A stretch of 60,000 nucleotides of DNA from Adiantum capillus-veneris (GCA_014529385.2 CM043956.1:85489721-85549720); one strand, 5' to 3'; shown: positions 36,467 to 48,189, numbered from the stretch's first letter. Notes: generated by a model not told the origin, from the sequence alone. Translations and numbers: made by a program.

Positions 36467-38134
36467 ATGGACTTTGAATCTGGGGAGAAAGTACATATGA
36501 TACTTGACAATGAAATTGTTGGTATTGGCTGTGTGTGTAGAACAGATCCAGATTCCACTTGTGGTGGTACAAAGATAGGGCAAGGAAATGTCTCCATACT
36601 AGTGGAGGAATGCTTGAAGGATGTGGTCCTACCTTTTCCTACAATGGATACTTCATCTCTCCAAGGCCCATTATGGAGTGCTGTTCGATGGTCAAAACTT
36701 ATTTTGCAATCTTTTGTATTAAATGGGAACTTAATTGATCCACAGGAAAGCTACAATGGTGATGAAGGACATGATCATTCTGATCCTCTAGTTACAGATG
36801 CAATACCTATGACAAGCCCAGAATTTGAAGCAATGATTCGAGAGTCTTGGAGAAATCAGAGGGTCCTTTTAAAAGATGACACAATGATGCAAACCATGAA
36901 TGAAGGGACCATCTTATATGTATTTCCACATGATTATGTCAACTTTCAGGAACTTGGTCCTGATTGTGTGGGTGTGGGTATTGAAAGAGAAAATGCAAGC
37001 ATTGATGATGTGGTTGAAGTGGGTAGCATCACTTTGCTAAAGTGGCCCATCAAGCAGACAACAATGTTGAATGGGAGCCCATTACAACGATATTTTTCTG
37101 TTGATGGCATGCATGCTACATATGAGGATGTATCCAACAATGACAATGTTGGAAAAAAACTTGATGGGAGTAATGTTGTCCAGTTTTCAAGGAAGAGACG
37201 ATACACTTTCATGAACAGGACTCAAAAATCAAAAGCAGCACCAGCTTCGACTTTTTACCTTTCAAACAAATCAATTCAAAGGGTATCATGCATTGATTGT
37301 TGTGCACAAAAATGTTGCCAGTTTGCATATCATGATATGGTGACAAGGTTACGACAACAGTTTTGGGGAGAGTCTCAAAAATCACGCACTAATTATGTTT
37401 ATGATGTTCTTTCTATATGTTATCAGAAAGATGAGAAGTCACGATACCAATTCAGGCTAAATGGCTCTATTGTTTGTTGTAGAGCATGGTATGAGCTACA
37501 TGGAATACCAAAGACATCATTTTATCGATACAAGGAGAACTTTGAAAATGGCGTGCGCCAATATGTACATGGGAACACATGTACATTGAGAAGGGGACTT
37601 CAACATACTAGTTTAGCAAGAGCACTACTAAATGAGTTTGTGGAAAACAACTATGAGAAGATGCCACATAGAAGTAGAACACTGCTAGATGGCTCAAGAG
37701 AGACTCAATTGGTGATTCCATCAACATACAAACAAGTGGATATTTTATGTGAAATCAACACGACACTTGACCAAATGGGCTATGAGAAGAAGCTATCCCA
37801 ATCTTCTTTTGGTAGAATTTGGAACAAAGAGTACCCACATGTCACTTTAACAAAGACGAGTGAGTTCTCTAAGTGCAATATTTGTAGCTCAATCAAGGCA
37901 AGGTTAGAAGCTAAACCTTCTCTTGAAGAGAGAGCTCTTCTCTTGAGGGAGAGAGAAGTTCACATGGCACAACAAAAGAGTTGCAGAAGCCTATATTATG
38001 CATGGCGCACGTATTCAGAAACTCAACCACAAAAATATGTATGCATAATCCATGATAAGATGGATCAAAAGAAGACTGCCATTCCTAGATTACGCATTGT
38101 TCCCAAGGGTGTGGATTCAGGATATAATCTGTAG
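36467..38134 (+). CDS. Transposase-like protein, N-terminal and middle part (DUF7869 type)
   Basis: The first ATG follows a strong acceptor (tttttcacttacag), so an upstream exon may exist. Residues 1-90 (GEKVHMIL, GIGCVCRTDPDSTCGG, then LPFPTMDTSS and a WS.KLIL end) resemble the DUF8039/Tnp1 domain of plant transposon proteins. A Cys cluster CIDCCAQKCCQF comes near residue 275. The segment from there through CCRAWYELHGIPKTSFYRY and the HGN block is typical of the long insect and plant DUF7869 proteins (finger, then helix-turn-helix-like region). CIIHDKMDQKKTAIPRL may hold the first acidic residue of an RNase-H-like fold. The frame ends at TAG 38132-38134, where a one-base-shifted frame takes over, so the gene is broken by an indel near 38125-38134. 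Function beyond transposase-like DNA handling is not shown. Confidence 0.6.
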   Translation: MDFESGEKVHMILDNEIVGIGCVCRTDPDSTCGGTKIGQGNVSILVEECLKDVVLPFPTMDTSSLQGPLWSAVRWSKLILQSFVLNGNLIDPQESYNGDEGHDHSDPLVTDAIPMTSPEFEAMIRESWRNQRVLLKDDTMMQTMNEGTILYVFPHDYVNFQELGPDCVGVGIERENASIDDVVEVGSITLLKWPIKQTTMLNGSPLQRYFSVDGMHATYEDVSNNDNVGKKLDGSNVVQFSRKRRYTFMNRTQKSKAAPASTFYLSNKSIQRVSCIDCCAQKCCQFAYHDMVTRLRQQFWGESQKSRTNYVYDVLSICYQKDEKSRYQFRLNGSIVCCRAWYELHGIPKTSFYRYKENFENGVRQYVHGNTCTLRRGLQHTSLARALLNEFVENNYEKMPHRSRTLLDGSRETQLVIPSTYKQVDILCEINTTLDQMGYEKKLSQSSFGRIWNKEYPHVTLTKTSEFSKCNICSSIKARLEAKPSLEERALLLREREVHMAQQKSCRSLYYAWRTYSETQPQKYVCIIHDKMDQKKTAIPRLRIVPKGVDSGYNL

Positions 38135-39660
38135 GAGAAGGTCATTACGGACACTTTGTCTTGAATGGTTTGTGGCCAGCTGATCCAAGTCTTACAATTG
38201 GCTCAATTGCTAATTGTTTACATAACCTAGAGAGGATAGATAAGCATCCTCTTGGTGATCTAGTAACAAATGGACTTCCAAGGAGCAATATTTCACTACT
38301 ACATGCTTTGAACTCAAGGGATGCTTTGGACTACCATAACTTGAGTGATGGAAAAGAGCCCATTGTGCAGTCGTCAGAAATTGCAGAAGAGGAATTGGGG
38401 TCAGCATTTCACATATTGCCAGAGAACTTGTTGCTACAATTGGATAATTGTGCAGGGGAAAACAAAAATCGATACTTATTTGCCTATTTGTCAATGCTTG
38501 TTACAAGGGGTGTTTTCAAAACCATCCAGCTGGGATTTTTAATGGTTGGGCATACACATGAGGAAATAGACGCCATGTTTAGTAGGTTTTCAAAGAAGCT
38601 GAGAGTTACACAAACCTATACTTTGCCACATTTGATGGATACATTACGAAACAGCTCATCTTCATCTCTAGCTCCATTTTTTCTCACAAAGATCCCCAAT
38701 TTCAAGAAATATTGTGATGGCTATCTTTGTGATGGAGAAGACATACTTGTTGGACATTCCAAACCGCTTCAGTTCAGGTTCTTTATGCAAGATGAGACAC
38801 CAATGATGCAATATAAGGCACATGTAGGTGTATCAAGTTGGAGTGGAAGTATTCGCCTTTGGAAAACAGACACAGAAGGCAAGCCAATGTTACCACATGG
38901 AGATCCACCTCTAGTACAAATGGCGGAGTATGTCAAGGCCCACGAAGAAGTCATTTTGGGGCTAAAGAACTACATAAGATTTTAGAAAAATTTAGGGAAT
39001 GGTTCAAGTATTCCGCGATATTATAGACCCGTGATAGATTATTGGAGTAAGGTAATTGAAGAGATTGAAAAAGCAATCATATCAGAGGGAGTCTTGTATG
39101 AAATGTTTTGGCCAAAAACTCAAAAATATTCTCACCTACAAAGCACTACAATGAATTTGCAACAAGGAGCAGAAAGATTCCTAGGCCTTGAAGAGTTGAA
39201 CGATCATTTTTGTGGGCCTCAACGAGATAGGCCAAGGGAAGAGTTTGACCCTATGTCTGATGTGCACCAAGGTGACTTTCTTATGCTTGTTCCGAGTGAC
39301 ACAGAAATCTATCCAGTGTGGCTTGCAATGGCTTTATTTGACATTGATAATGAGCCTACATCACCAAACTACAGAAAACTCTTGATTCAATATTGGGCAC
39401 CTTGCGCGAGAAAACGTGGGATGACAGATACTCAAGCTTACAGTAATTGTTGGAAGGGTTATTGGACTGTCAACTATAAGGATCCACAAGTGTGGAAAAC
39501 TGTAGATGCAATTGTTTGGTCCTGGAGACCCAACAAAGAAGGACCATTTTCTAGAATAAAGATTCCAGAAAGGCATGCTCTAAAAGCCAAAGAAGGCCTC
39601 ACTCGTGCACATCAACCACACTTGGATCAAAGTTCAGATATGGTATCAAATGTGGAGTAG
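38128..39660 (+). pseudogene. DUF7869 transposase-like C-terminal part, frame with one stop
   Basis: Coding goes on in a new frame with GEGHYGHFVLNGLWPAD and the DUF7869 core: LLQLDNCAGENKNRYLFAYL, then a basic-hydrophobic strand and LMVGHTHEEIDAMFSRF. The D-N-C-A-x-E-N-K-N and G-H-T-H-x-E-I-D blocks are the family's best conserved positions and probably hold the acidic residues of an RNase-H-like active site; both are intact. TAG at 38983-38985 interrupts the frame. The same frame reopens and runs to TAG at 39658-39660 with a region containing DPMSDVHQGDFLMLVP and PVWLAMAL, an apparent small beta domain also seen in such proteins. One indel and one stop make it non-functional as read. Confidence 0.6.
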
Positions 39661-40424
39661 AACTATGTGGAGCTTCTATTGTGACTATACTAGTCAGTTT
39701 GTAAACAAAATCTTTTTTGTATCTTCCTTTGTTTTATGTAATTTATAGTTATTATTCAAATCCATGTGTTGTACATCCTCTTGACTTTTGGTGTTTATCA
39801 ACACCACAATCCTATGAGATTTTCACTTTATTTACTAACCACACACCTCAAATTTTCCCACTTTAAGTGGAAAATTCCCAAATTACATGAATTTAGTCGA
39901 TTTGGAGATTCCCATAATGTGAGATTTTTACCAAAATACCTAATATGGTCTTGACCTGTTTTTTCACACAGTTTAGGTTCAAAAATGTTGTGTAAGAGCA
40001 AGGTTAATGGTGAGATCGATACTCCAAAAAAAATGCTAAGTTTTTTTCAGCTCATAAGGCAACTTTGTGGATATATAGCACCTAGAAATTAATTTTCATA
40101 CTCTTCAAATAATTCAAGCAAAATGGTCACTTAACAGGACACAAAAGTGTCCAAGGACATAAAAGTGTCCTGTTACCATTCTAGTGTTAATTTCTACATG
40201 TAGGCAACTTTTGAATTGTTTTATTATATCCCAATAGTCTCTGGTTTGGTACTAAGGGAGTGGAAAATTACAAACCAAAGTTCCAATTTCTACAACAACA
40301 TCACCAAAATTGCGATCATGCACAACACGTTTGCCATCTTGGGCGGTTTATCTATACAAATTGTTGATCTATATTACGTGCTTTCAAAGGGTATTAAAAG
40401 AACTGCACATGCTATGAATTAGTA

Positions 40425-40468
<44 letters not shown>

Positions 40469-40724
40469 ATTTGTCAAATTTACATTTGAAGAAGTATATG
40501 CAAAGGATGCATTCACATCTTTCTAATGAGCCTCTTTAGCCTTATCTTATGACATTGCTTGATTAGATGATGATTTTCTTATAGTGCCGACGCTTGGTGG
40601 GTGCACTATGTAATTATGTTAATGTACCATGTGAGTTCAACAATTTTAAAATGCAAAAATTTAGGTAATTTAGGAGAGATACATTAAAATAAGGGGGTTT
40701 TCTATTCCATTTTGAAAAAAAATC
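39661..40724. other. Non-coding stretch downstream of the transposase-like gene
   Basis: No gene is supported. Around 40130-40185 the phrase gacataaaagtgtcctgtta recurs from 2310-2340. A 38-bp CT microsatellite lies at 40428-40465. Confidence 0.4.
40428..40465 (+). repeat. (CT)n microsatellite
   Basis: Uninterrupted CT dinucleotides, about 19 units. Confidence 0.95.
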
Positions 40725-40897
40725 TTAGAATAAGGGGTCACTTGTGTCGAGAGGTGTGCCTGGGTAGGCCGGGGGTCGTGAGCGAGGAGGAGTCGAAGAA
40801 TCTGTGGACCCTCCTCCACAGCAACCACCACCGCCACCTGACGATCGTCGAGATCGGCAAGTGCGCCTGTGCTGTGGAGATGAGGACGTACCCGCCT

Positions 40898-41164
40898 CTA
40901 TCCCACCCCTAGGTGTTGAAGAGGCCATGATGGGAGAAGCAGGCGTCGTACCCATAGGCATCCTCCCCCCCGTAGGCGTCCCCTCCCTAGGCGTCGAACC
41001 CTCCGGTGTGAATCCTGGAGGCGTAGTACCCGTGCTCTGGCTACCCAGTACTGAGAAGCCTCTGCCATCTGAGTAGGCGTCATCCGTGTAACGAGGCCCA
41101 TGAATGTATCTGCACTCATGGAAGCGGGATCTGGAATCTGGTCTGCCATACTAAAGTCCTGCAC
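40898..41164 (-). CDS. Second CACTA frame, putative TnpA-like start
   Basis: A GC-rich minus-strand frame lies just downstream of the transposase. A likely start is the internal methionine of MADQIPDPASMSADTFMG, followed by an Arg/Gly-rich tail. The position and composition suit the second, DNA-binding protein of CACTA elements, but I see no diagnostic motif. The opposite strand is also open (Pro/Gly-Val rich), a side effect of GC content. Confidence 0.3.
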   Translation of the reverse strand: MQDFSMADQIPDPASMSADTFMGLVTRMTPTQMAEASQYWVARARVLRLQDSHRRVRRLGRGRLRGGGCLWVRRLLLPSWPLQHLGVG

Positions 41165-41256
41165 AAAGAAAGTAAAATAAAGCGTCAGAACACAATTGTT
41201 TAAATTAACTTTAAGCTTAATTTTAAATCAACCTCTTCACAAAAACACTTACAGGC

Positions 41257-43848
41257 CTAGGCCTCGACGAGTGAGGCATCATCAATAAGATCTTGCACCG
41301 TATCATCGTCTATCTCTAATTGCAAACATAACTCTGTCTCAACTCGTTCTGGCAGATTGTCTTCATCCATTGCATCTTCATCTACAAGTGTCAATTCTGG
41401 CTCGTCTACGTCATCCCTCGTATATCTGTCAGCTTCCTCTGCCATACCTTTGTCCATCTCATCTAATGTCACAGTAGTATGGACATCGTCTGACTGACTT
41501 TCCTCCAGGAGATCTTGCCCTTCAAATACTTTCTTATTTTTTGGAGCAACCTGAACCACAAACCACCATTGTCGCTCTCAAGGGTCCGGTACAAAGACCA
41601 CTTTCTCGCAATGTTCGGGAAGAGCAAATGTGTCACTCGCATCTGTCCAAATCTTTGTAGAATCTATTTACACAAGTTTGTTTCCATCTCTGCGTACCGT
41701 TGCATTGCGACCAGAAGTAATCACCTTGAACCACTTCACATCCAACAAAAACATCTCAAACCGCCTGAAGCTTACTTTCAGGATATCTGACACCAGACCA
41801 CAGTAATCCAAGTTGCTAGTGCTTTCATTCGTGTCTCTAGCACTGGCCCTGCTCTTTTGCATGAAACTAACCATTACCCCATTGTCAAACGTGTTTCTTC
41901 TGCTGTCAATTTGTTGTGTTCTGAAATGCTTTCCATGCGACCACAGTGCCATGTATGTATGATACTTCCAGTCACATCCAATAGCCAGCTCTTCCTCTTC
42001 TAGAGATATGGGTTCTCCGATCTGTCGAGCTGCTCTCACTGTCTTGTCCAACCATGCCATTGTAGGGAATTCAGGTAGAGGAGCGAGATAGTTTGGCAAG
42101 GGTAAGCCTCTAGTCGTTCAACTTCGCCTGAAATCCTGTCGCTCCCTATTGCGTCTCTCTTTCTCTTCTTCGTACCTTTCAAGCCATTTTTGCATCGGCG
42201 CTGAATTTAGTATACAAAACTTCATGATGTTTTCTCGCATGGCTAGGTTCATTTTCTTCGGCACCCCTTGCCCTTGCGGCTCCTCTCCCACCAGTCTTGC
42301 ATCCTCCTCATCGCTCCACAGTCGAGGAATTTTTGGGTCAGAAACGGATAGAAATTTGGTCGTCAATACAAGAGACTCTTGCACCAGCCATCCTTCTGCC
42401 ATGCTCCCCTCTAGACGCGCTTTTTGGCGAACAAAACCCTTAAGTGTTTTCATGAACCGCTCTAGAAATAACATCCAACGACTGTGGACTGTACCTGCCA
42501 CTACAACCTCATCTACTACATGGACGAGCAAGTGCATTTGGATAGTTAGGCAGCTCGTGGGTAGATACTTCTCAATCATGCAAACTACCTCAATGGAGTT
42601 AGCCCTTGCGACTGCAATAGATTCCTCCCATATCTCCTTGGAAGAGATCCACCGCACTAGCTCTAAAATCTTGTATATGCAGGTCCGCACTTCCTCCGTT
42701 AAACACCCCTTGATTGCAATTGGAAGAATGAGTTGCAAGAACTTATGCCAGTCGTACGATTTCAACCCTGACAGTTGGTCGTCACGGGTGAATGCTGTCT
42801 TGAGACATCGCATATATCTTGTTGGTGTCCTGAACTCTGGAATCAACCTTTTCACTTGTCGCTCTTCGTTTTTTAGCAATACCCATGGAGCTCTTGGAAG
42901 TTTTGTTTGACCAGCTGCATTGGTGAAAGGCCACAGCTCTGGCATCTTTCCAACCGACTGCAAATCATCTCGTGAAGCTCGATTGTCTTTCATTCCCATG
43001 ATTGTCTTCCAGAGGAGCTCTCCCACATTCTTGCATATATGCATTGGATCCAGCTAATGGTTAATTAGTAGATCACCCCAATATTGCAGCGTATGGAGAA
43101 TGGACAAACGTTTCATTCCTGGAACAGGCTGCCCCTCATGTTGCTCCTATCGACGACGCCACTCTTGTACATGCATAGGACGACATTCGACGCGACCAAG
43201 CTGTTCTTCGCGCAAGTGATGGCCATCTAGAAGATAACAGTGGTGGCCTTGATAAATTGTGTTTCGAAGAGAGGTAGAATAGCGCACATCCAAAGACTGC
43301 CCGCAAATTGGACATGCATTGTATCCCCAAGTTGTTAGCTCTGCATGTATCAAAGCATGGATCAGGCCAAGGCAAAGGGCTTACGAATAGCGAGAATTTT
43401 GTAAATCAATAACCATTACCAGAAGCTTCTCTGTATCCTGGCCAATCATGCATAGTCCACATAAGAAGTCCATGGATCCTTGCATGTTGTTGTCCTACTG
43501 GTTCAACCGCATCTGCTATGTCGATCCCATGCCATAACTCGTGGAGCTCGTCAACTAGTGGAGCTAGATAAACATCCATGTTTTTTGCTTCCATCCGTGG
43601 CTCTATATTGGTCGGACCTTCACGCATAAACTTTTTTCTCTCTCTCTCTCAGATGTAGGTGCTATGTCACGGAAATCAATGCCCATTCCGTAGGAGTCGT
43701 ATCGTAGATTCTGTACGATTTCTCTAGCAAACTCTCCGTACTTGTGCACATGCTCATTACATATCCTGCGCTTGCGCAGGATTTGATACTTGCAGAGCGT
43801 GCATGAGCATCCAATATTTTCCTCCATGTTAGTTGATGACGTTGCCAT
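41257..43848 (-). pseudogene. CACTA tnp2/DUF4218/DUF4216 transposase, broken
   Basis: Reading 43848 to 41257, the N-terminus has a Cys-rich GCSCTLCKYQ region. Then come PLVDELHELWHGIDI and LLMWTMHDWPGY of tnp2, a 79-bp GT-AG intron (43419-43341), TWGYNACPICG and LLDGHHLR of tnp2, and LDPMHICKNVGELL. DUF4218 follows (MHLLVHVVDEV, WMLFLERFMKTLKGFV), and then DUF4216 (GKHFRTQQIDSRRNT, DYCGLVSDILKV) with an acidic tail. It cuts and rejoins transposon ends in intact relatives. In-frame stops include TAG 43149-43147, TAG 43056-43054, TGA 42120-42118, TAA 41670-41668 and TGA 41580-41578. From 43353 down the frame itself is kept, so damage there is mainly nonsense. A frame change also lies near 43620 at a GA tract. 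Confidence 0.85.
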
Positions 43849-43869
43849 CTACAATGATTATGAATGTTG

Positions 43870-43984
<115 letters not shown>

Positions 43985-44026
43985 TCCTCACAATGTAAAC
44001 TACCTCTCATTCTCTAGTCTTGCCCA

Positions 44027-44062
44027 ATCTCCGTACACCTCGGTCTAGAGGTGTACGGAGAT
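44027..44062. other. Perfect 15-bp inverted repeat (hairpin)
   Basis: atctccgtacacctc (44027-44041) and its exact reverse complement (44048-44062) are separated by six bases. It lies beside the (TA)n tract, inside the CACTA element. Confidence 0.8.
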
Positions 44063-44513
44063 CAGGACCACCGGGTCAAAATCTTGTCTTTATTGGTCAA
44101 ATCCTATATGGGTAGACACATACGTGCACTCCCAGGTGTACATGGCAATGCATGTAGCAGACAAAACCCACCTGTCCATAGTTTCTTCTCTGTCTACGAA
44201 CCCACCTGCCTCCATTCCGAGGTAGCATGTCAGAGAAAGCTTTCCAATGCCGCACTTGATCAAAGCACAAGCCATGGAAGTTCTCAGCCCAATGAAAGTT
44301 TTATACCTGATTGTAAACCGGACGGGGCCTCCATGTCCAAGCCAGAAGATAATGTGGAGATGGATGAGCAACTTGAGAAAGCTTCAGAAGCCTTGCATGG
44401 TTCTTGCTCAAAAAAGCGATCTCGATCTCTCTTTCTCTCTCGATCTCACTCTTGCTATCTCTCTTTCTCTCTCTCTCTCTTTCTCTCTCTTTCTCTATCT
44501 CTCTATTTTCTAG

Positions 44514-44624
<111 letters not shown>

Positions 44625-45071
44625 ACTTCCCTATCTCTCTACTGATCGAACGAGTGACTCAGCTAGGGAGATCTAGACGTCCACGACTGCTGAGGACTAC
44701 ACAACATCGACAGAGGCTGCATCAGAGGATCTAGCTAGGTCACTTTGGCTCGACATGCATAAGGCCCGGTCAGACTACTGACCATGGAGGAGATTGATGA
44801 GATCCACCAGCGATAGCTGCTGGATCTCCTATGATCTACCTATCCCAGCTAGCTGGTTTCACCGTTTAGTCCATACCTAGCAGTTTAGGATTCCATAATA
44901 TTTTATTTTGTCATCTTCTTACTCTGACTTTGTATCAGATCCATCACATTGTAACTTTCTTGTCTCATGTCTCATAGGTCACTTTGGCCTTTCGAAGACG
45001 TTAATATAACATTTCATTTCATTTCTCTCTTTAATTATTTTTCTTTAATTTTAATTTCCTAAGCATACATT

Positions 45072-45072
<1 letters not shown>

Positions 45073-45129
<57 letters not shown>

Positions 45130-45190
45130 TACACACACACACACACGATGTAGAGAGAGAGAGAGAGAGGGGTGGGGGGGGGGGGGCATA
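45073..45190. repeat. (CT)n, (CA)n, (GA)n and G-run cluster
   Basis: CT units at about 45076-45125, CA at 45131-45146, GA at 45152-45169, then a G-rich run to 45187. Confidence 0.9.
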
Positions 45191-45292
45191 ATACCTGCGC
45201 AGCAGGTGGAGGCCAAGATTTGAGCAGAGCGCAGGCAAAAATGGCCCCTGCTGCTCGCGGGTTTCGCATTTTTCCCCCAATTTTTTTTGCAT

Positions 45293-45439
45293 CGATATAC
45301 GCGTCGCTATAGGTGTCGATATACGCGTGGGAAGTAAATCCTTTCCACGCATATATCGACGTACATTGAGACGCGTATAGCGACGCCCGCTAATTTCGTC
45401 GATATACACGCGTCGATATCTCCATGTTGTGTTGTAGTG
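45293..45439 (-). repeat. CACTA terminal inverted repeat and subterminal repeats
   Basis: The end reads CACTACAACACAACATGG on the minus strand from 45439. Inside it, short motifs tcgatatacgcg, cgcgtatagcga and their complements recur at least six times in both orientations, the arrangement that binds the second CACTA protein in known elements. Confidence 0.7.
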
Positions 45440-45599
45440 ATGATAGAATCTGTATGCCTAATGACAAGTGCTAAAAATTGAGAGATAATCTCTGCTATGT
45501 AAATAGGCGGAGTGGAACCCCGTATATGCATCAAGGTGTCAAGCTACACACATATAATGCAAAAAAGTTTATTCTTGAAAAAAGGAACACACCTTACAT

Positions 45600-45835
45600 A
45601 AACTACAAAAGAGAAATACAAGCTACTTGAACTTTGTCTCCTCTTGCTTCCATGAAATCGTAGGGAGTGTGATGAAGCACTACTATCCGTTGTTAAATAT
45701 ACATGTCAAAAGCAACACAAAACCTTTCCACCCATCGAGGTGTATCACCTTAATTGCAAAACATCACATGAGTGATTTGTATACTTCAAATGTGCACCTC
45801 AAATACAAACTTCAAAGTGTTTAGAGACTACAAAC
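45600..45835 (-). pseudogene. Possible downstream exon of the second methyltransferase-like gene
   Basis: Past the donor at 45835 (TTTTGCAG then GTTTGTAG), weakly coding sequence occurs at about 45680-45600 (PYDFMEARGDKVQV in one frame). The evidence is thin. The CACTA end at 45439 may have removed the rest of the gene. Confidence 0.2.
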
Positions 45836-45979
45836 CTGCAAAAGAGGCCATGATTAACAACCAATCCAAGTCCAATAAAGTGTTCCATGCAGGATGAATT
45901 CCCGCACGAACATGATCCTCCGTGCTCCTATCCCACATGGGTGGGACACCATAGCCACCCATCCATCCTCCATATGGAA
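45836..45979 (-). pseudogene. Methyltransferase-like exon, part after the Ty3 insertion
   Basis: Read on the minus strand from 45979, the frame continues that of 52142 upward once the Ty3 element and one TGGAA duplicate are left out. It completes LDLPYGGWMGGYG and goes on through PMWDRSTEDHVRAG and WNTLLDLDWLL to a GT donor. DLPYG with a hydrophobic strand before it matches motif IV (DPPY) of amino-methyltransferases, where the target adenine or cytosine amino group is bound. The insertion falls inside this motif. Confidence 0.5.
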
Positions 45980-47086
45980 TGTAATAGGACTAGTCTTTGA
46001 AGTTCTTAAAGTCAAAAAGAATGTAGCAGGACATATCTTTCGTTAGCACGATTTGAAAGATTGTTGAATAGTCTATTAAATAGAGCTTATACGAATGAGT
46101 TGAGATATTAAGAGAGAACATATATTCTTTTTTTAAAAATAATACACTAAAGACGGATTTGATAAAGATTAATGAATAACAGATAGTCTGTCTATGAACA
46201 GTAAAATTGAGATTTTTATTAATATCAATGTTTTATATTTATGTGTTTTAGCTTAGAATGCATGGGTAGGCTTAAAATAAGTTGTAAAAATAGTGGACAC
46301 CCAAAAATAGAGGTTTTATGAGTCGCGACCTAAAAGTTGCGTTTTCAGCCAAACAGAGACGTTTTTTGCAATTCTGTCTGTTAAGCCTTGTAGACCAGAC
46401 CTATTCCCGTCGTTTTGAGTACCTGGACTGCTCTGTTCTGAGTTCGTTTGTAAAAGTTATAATGAAAACAAACAGAAGGCAGCAGCAGTGTAGTGTACAT
46501 AGGGACAGACAGACATACAACATCATACAGTTCTCCCTGCTATCAACCAAGAAGTGGATTGTTTCTTCATGGTAGAGTATGACAATTGAGATTATGAAGG
46601 TATATAATTATGTTTTTTTACTTTGATTATCATGTTGAATTGGTTGCACGAGTATGTTCTTTTGGCTATTTTGTAGGCGATGTAGAAATCAATGTGTGAA
46701 ACAGGATCTGTGCAAAGTGTCATGATAGAAATCTAACCTTTACGGATCGCTTAGCGATCACGTTCTTATATTATTCTCGCAGGTATACTTGGTACGAAAA
46801 TCGTGCAGGCTTTTCGAGGAAAAGAAGGATAAAAGCACGACGGGTGGTGCGTTTGGGGATCATTCACCGATCTCTTCTTCTGCGAGTGCGAGTGCGAGTG
46901 CGAGTGAGACGCTGCATGCAAGCGAACTGAAGCTCGGGGGTGGTCGGGAGGTTCGAGCTCCGTACAACGGAGTGCGCCCATATATTTTGCTCCTCTGTTG
47001 TATCAAAACTCTACAAAGATTCATCAATACAAAGATCTCTTTCTCTATCTTTTGCTATCGATCTCTATTATTCGGTTCCCGTGACA
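45980..47086 (+). repeat. Left LTR of the Ty3 element (1,107 bp)
   Basis: TG...CA termini. It carries four copies of a gcgagt hexamer near 46886-46910, whereas the right LTR has an expanded tract. Confidence 0.93.
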
Positions 47087-47088
47087 AT

Positions 47089-47100
47089 TGGTATCAGAGG
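47089..47100 (+). promoter_or_regulatory. Primer binding site of the Ty3 element
   Basis: TGGTATCAGAGG lies two bases after the left LTR. It matches the initiator tRNA-Met type except for the last base. Confidence 0.85.
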
Positions 47101-47118
47101 AAGCGATTGATTCTGGAA

Positions 47119-47640
47119 ATGGAAGGATACGAGAGGAGGATGAAGGAGCAAGAAGACCTGATTCAGCGAGTATGAGAAGATTTGAAAATTGCAAATCGGG
47201 AGCGTGCTGAGGCTCTGCGGGGCAAAGCAGCACGAGAGCTTGATATCTATGTAGACTTGATGGCCAACATGAAGGTGAAACCATGCTAATCCACCTGGAA
47301 ACAATAATCATCGTGGCGGCGCTGGGGTACCGCCAAAAGAAACGATGACGATATGGGAGAAGCGACAACCAAATCATTCTTAACGAAGGCTAAGCTTAAA
47401 GAGTTTGAGGGCATAAGAAAGATATGGGAAGATTTAGAAGCGTGGATTGAAGAACTCAAAGATTTGGATTATACTTTCAATATCGAGAACACGACCACGA
47501 GACTTTCGAATGCTCGAGCAAGGTGACCGATAAGACAATACGTACCAAGATGACTCAATTGGAGACTTTTGGCGATGCGTACGATAAAGGTAAGTCATCT
47601 ACCCCTTCTTTGTGATGTTTTATGTCTTTGATACATCCTT
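47119..47640 (+). pseudogene. gag remnant
   Basis: The ATG at 47119 opens a charged frame that stops at TGA 47173-47175. Gag-like coding fragments continue in shifted frames to about 47600 with no intact capsid or zinc knuckle. The distance to the protease is far shorter than in complete elements, so an internal deletion is likely. Confidence 0.55.
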
Positions 47641-47689
47641 TGAAAGCTTCTGTGAGATCGAATTTATGCATAGAAGTTGAGATTAAAAT

Positions 47690-47932
47690 TTGAATTTCTT
47701 AATTGATTTGGATAGTATTCATTGCTTCTTATCGTCTAAATTGATTGAGAAATTAAACTTGAAATTAAATCAAGAAATTAAAAGACTTGTGGACTTAAGT
47801 AGTGGTAATAATAGTTTCACGAAAGAGTTAGTAGAAAATTTGTTTTTTTTTTCTTTGAAGAGTCGAAATCATAAAGATGATTTCTATAACATAAACATTG
47901 ATATACATGATGTTATCATTGGTATCAATTAG
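47690..47932 (+). pseudogene. Retropepsin-like remnant
   Basis: LIDLDSIHCFLSSKLIEKL aligns with the LIDSGS..F.S.. start of retropepsins, but the catalytic DSG triad reads DLD. The following LVDLSSGNN matches the next conserved strand. It is inactive as read. Confidence 0.6.
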
Positions 47933-48189
47933 ATCATTGAAAATCATATTTTGATTGATTGTTAAGAAAGAAAAATATATCTTTAATCATTTGATGATGA
48001 TAAGTCACACTCTTTGTGGAAAGAAAGAGATTCTAAATCTAGTTTTGGCAATGGAATTGATAAGGTGACTTAGATAAGAGTGTGAGATGTTGCTTGTGTT
48101 TGCTTGTGTGAGACGTTGCTTGTGTTTGCTAATGAGATTAAAGAGAATCTAGGGATAAACATAAAGAGACAAATCAAGAATTTATAGAG

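Noticed and set aside
40605-40620. cactatgtaattatg as the left CACTA terminus
   Set aside because: It agrees with the right TIR only in CACTA, and the preceding three bases do not match the right-side flank.
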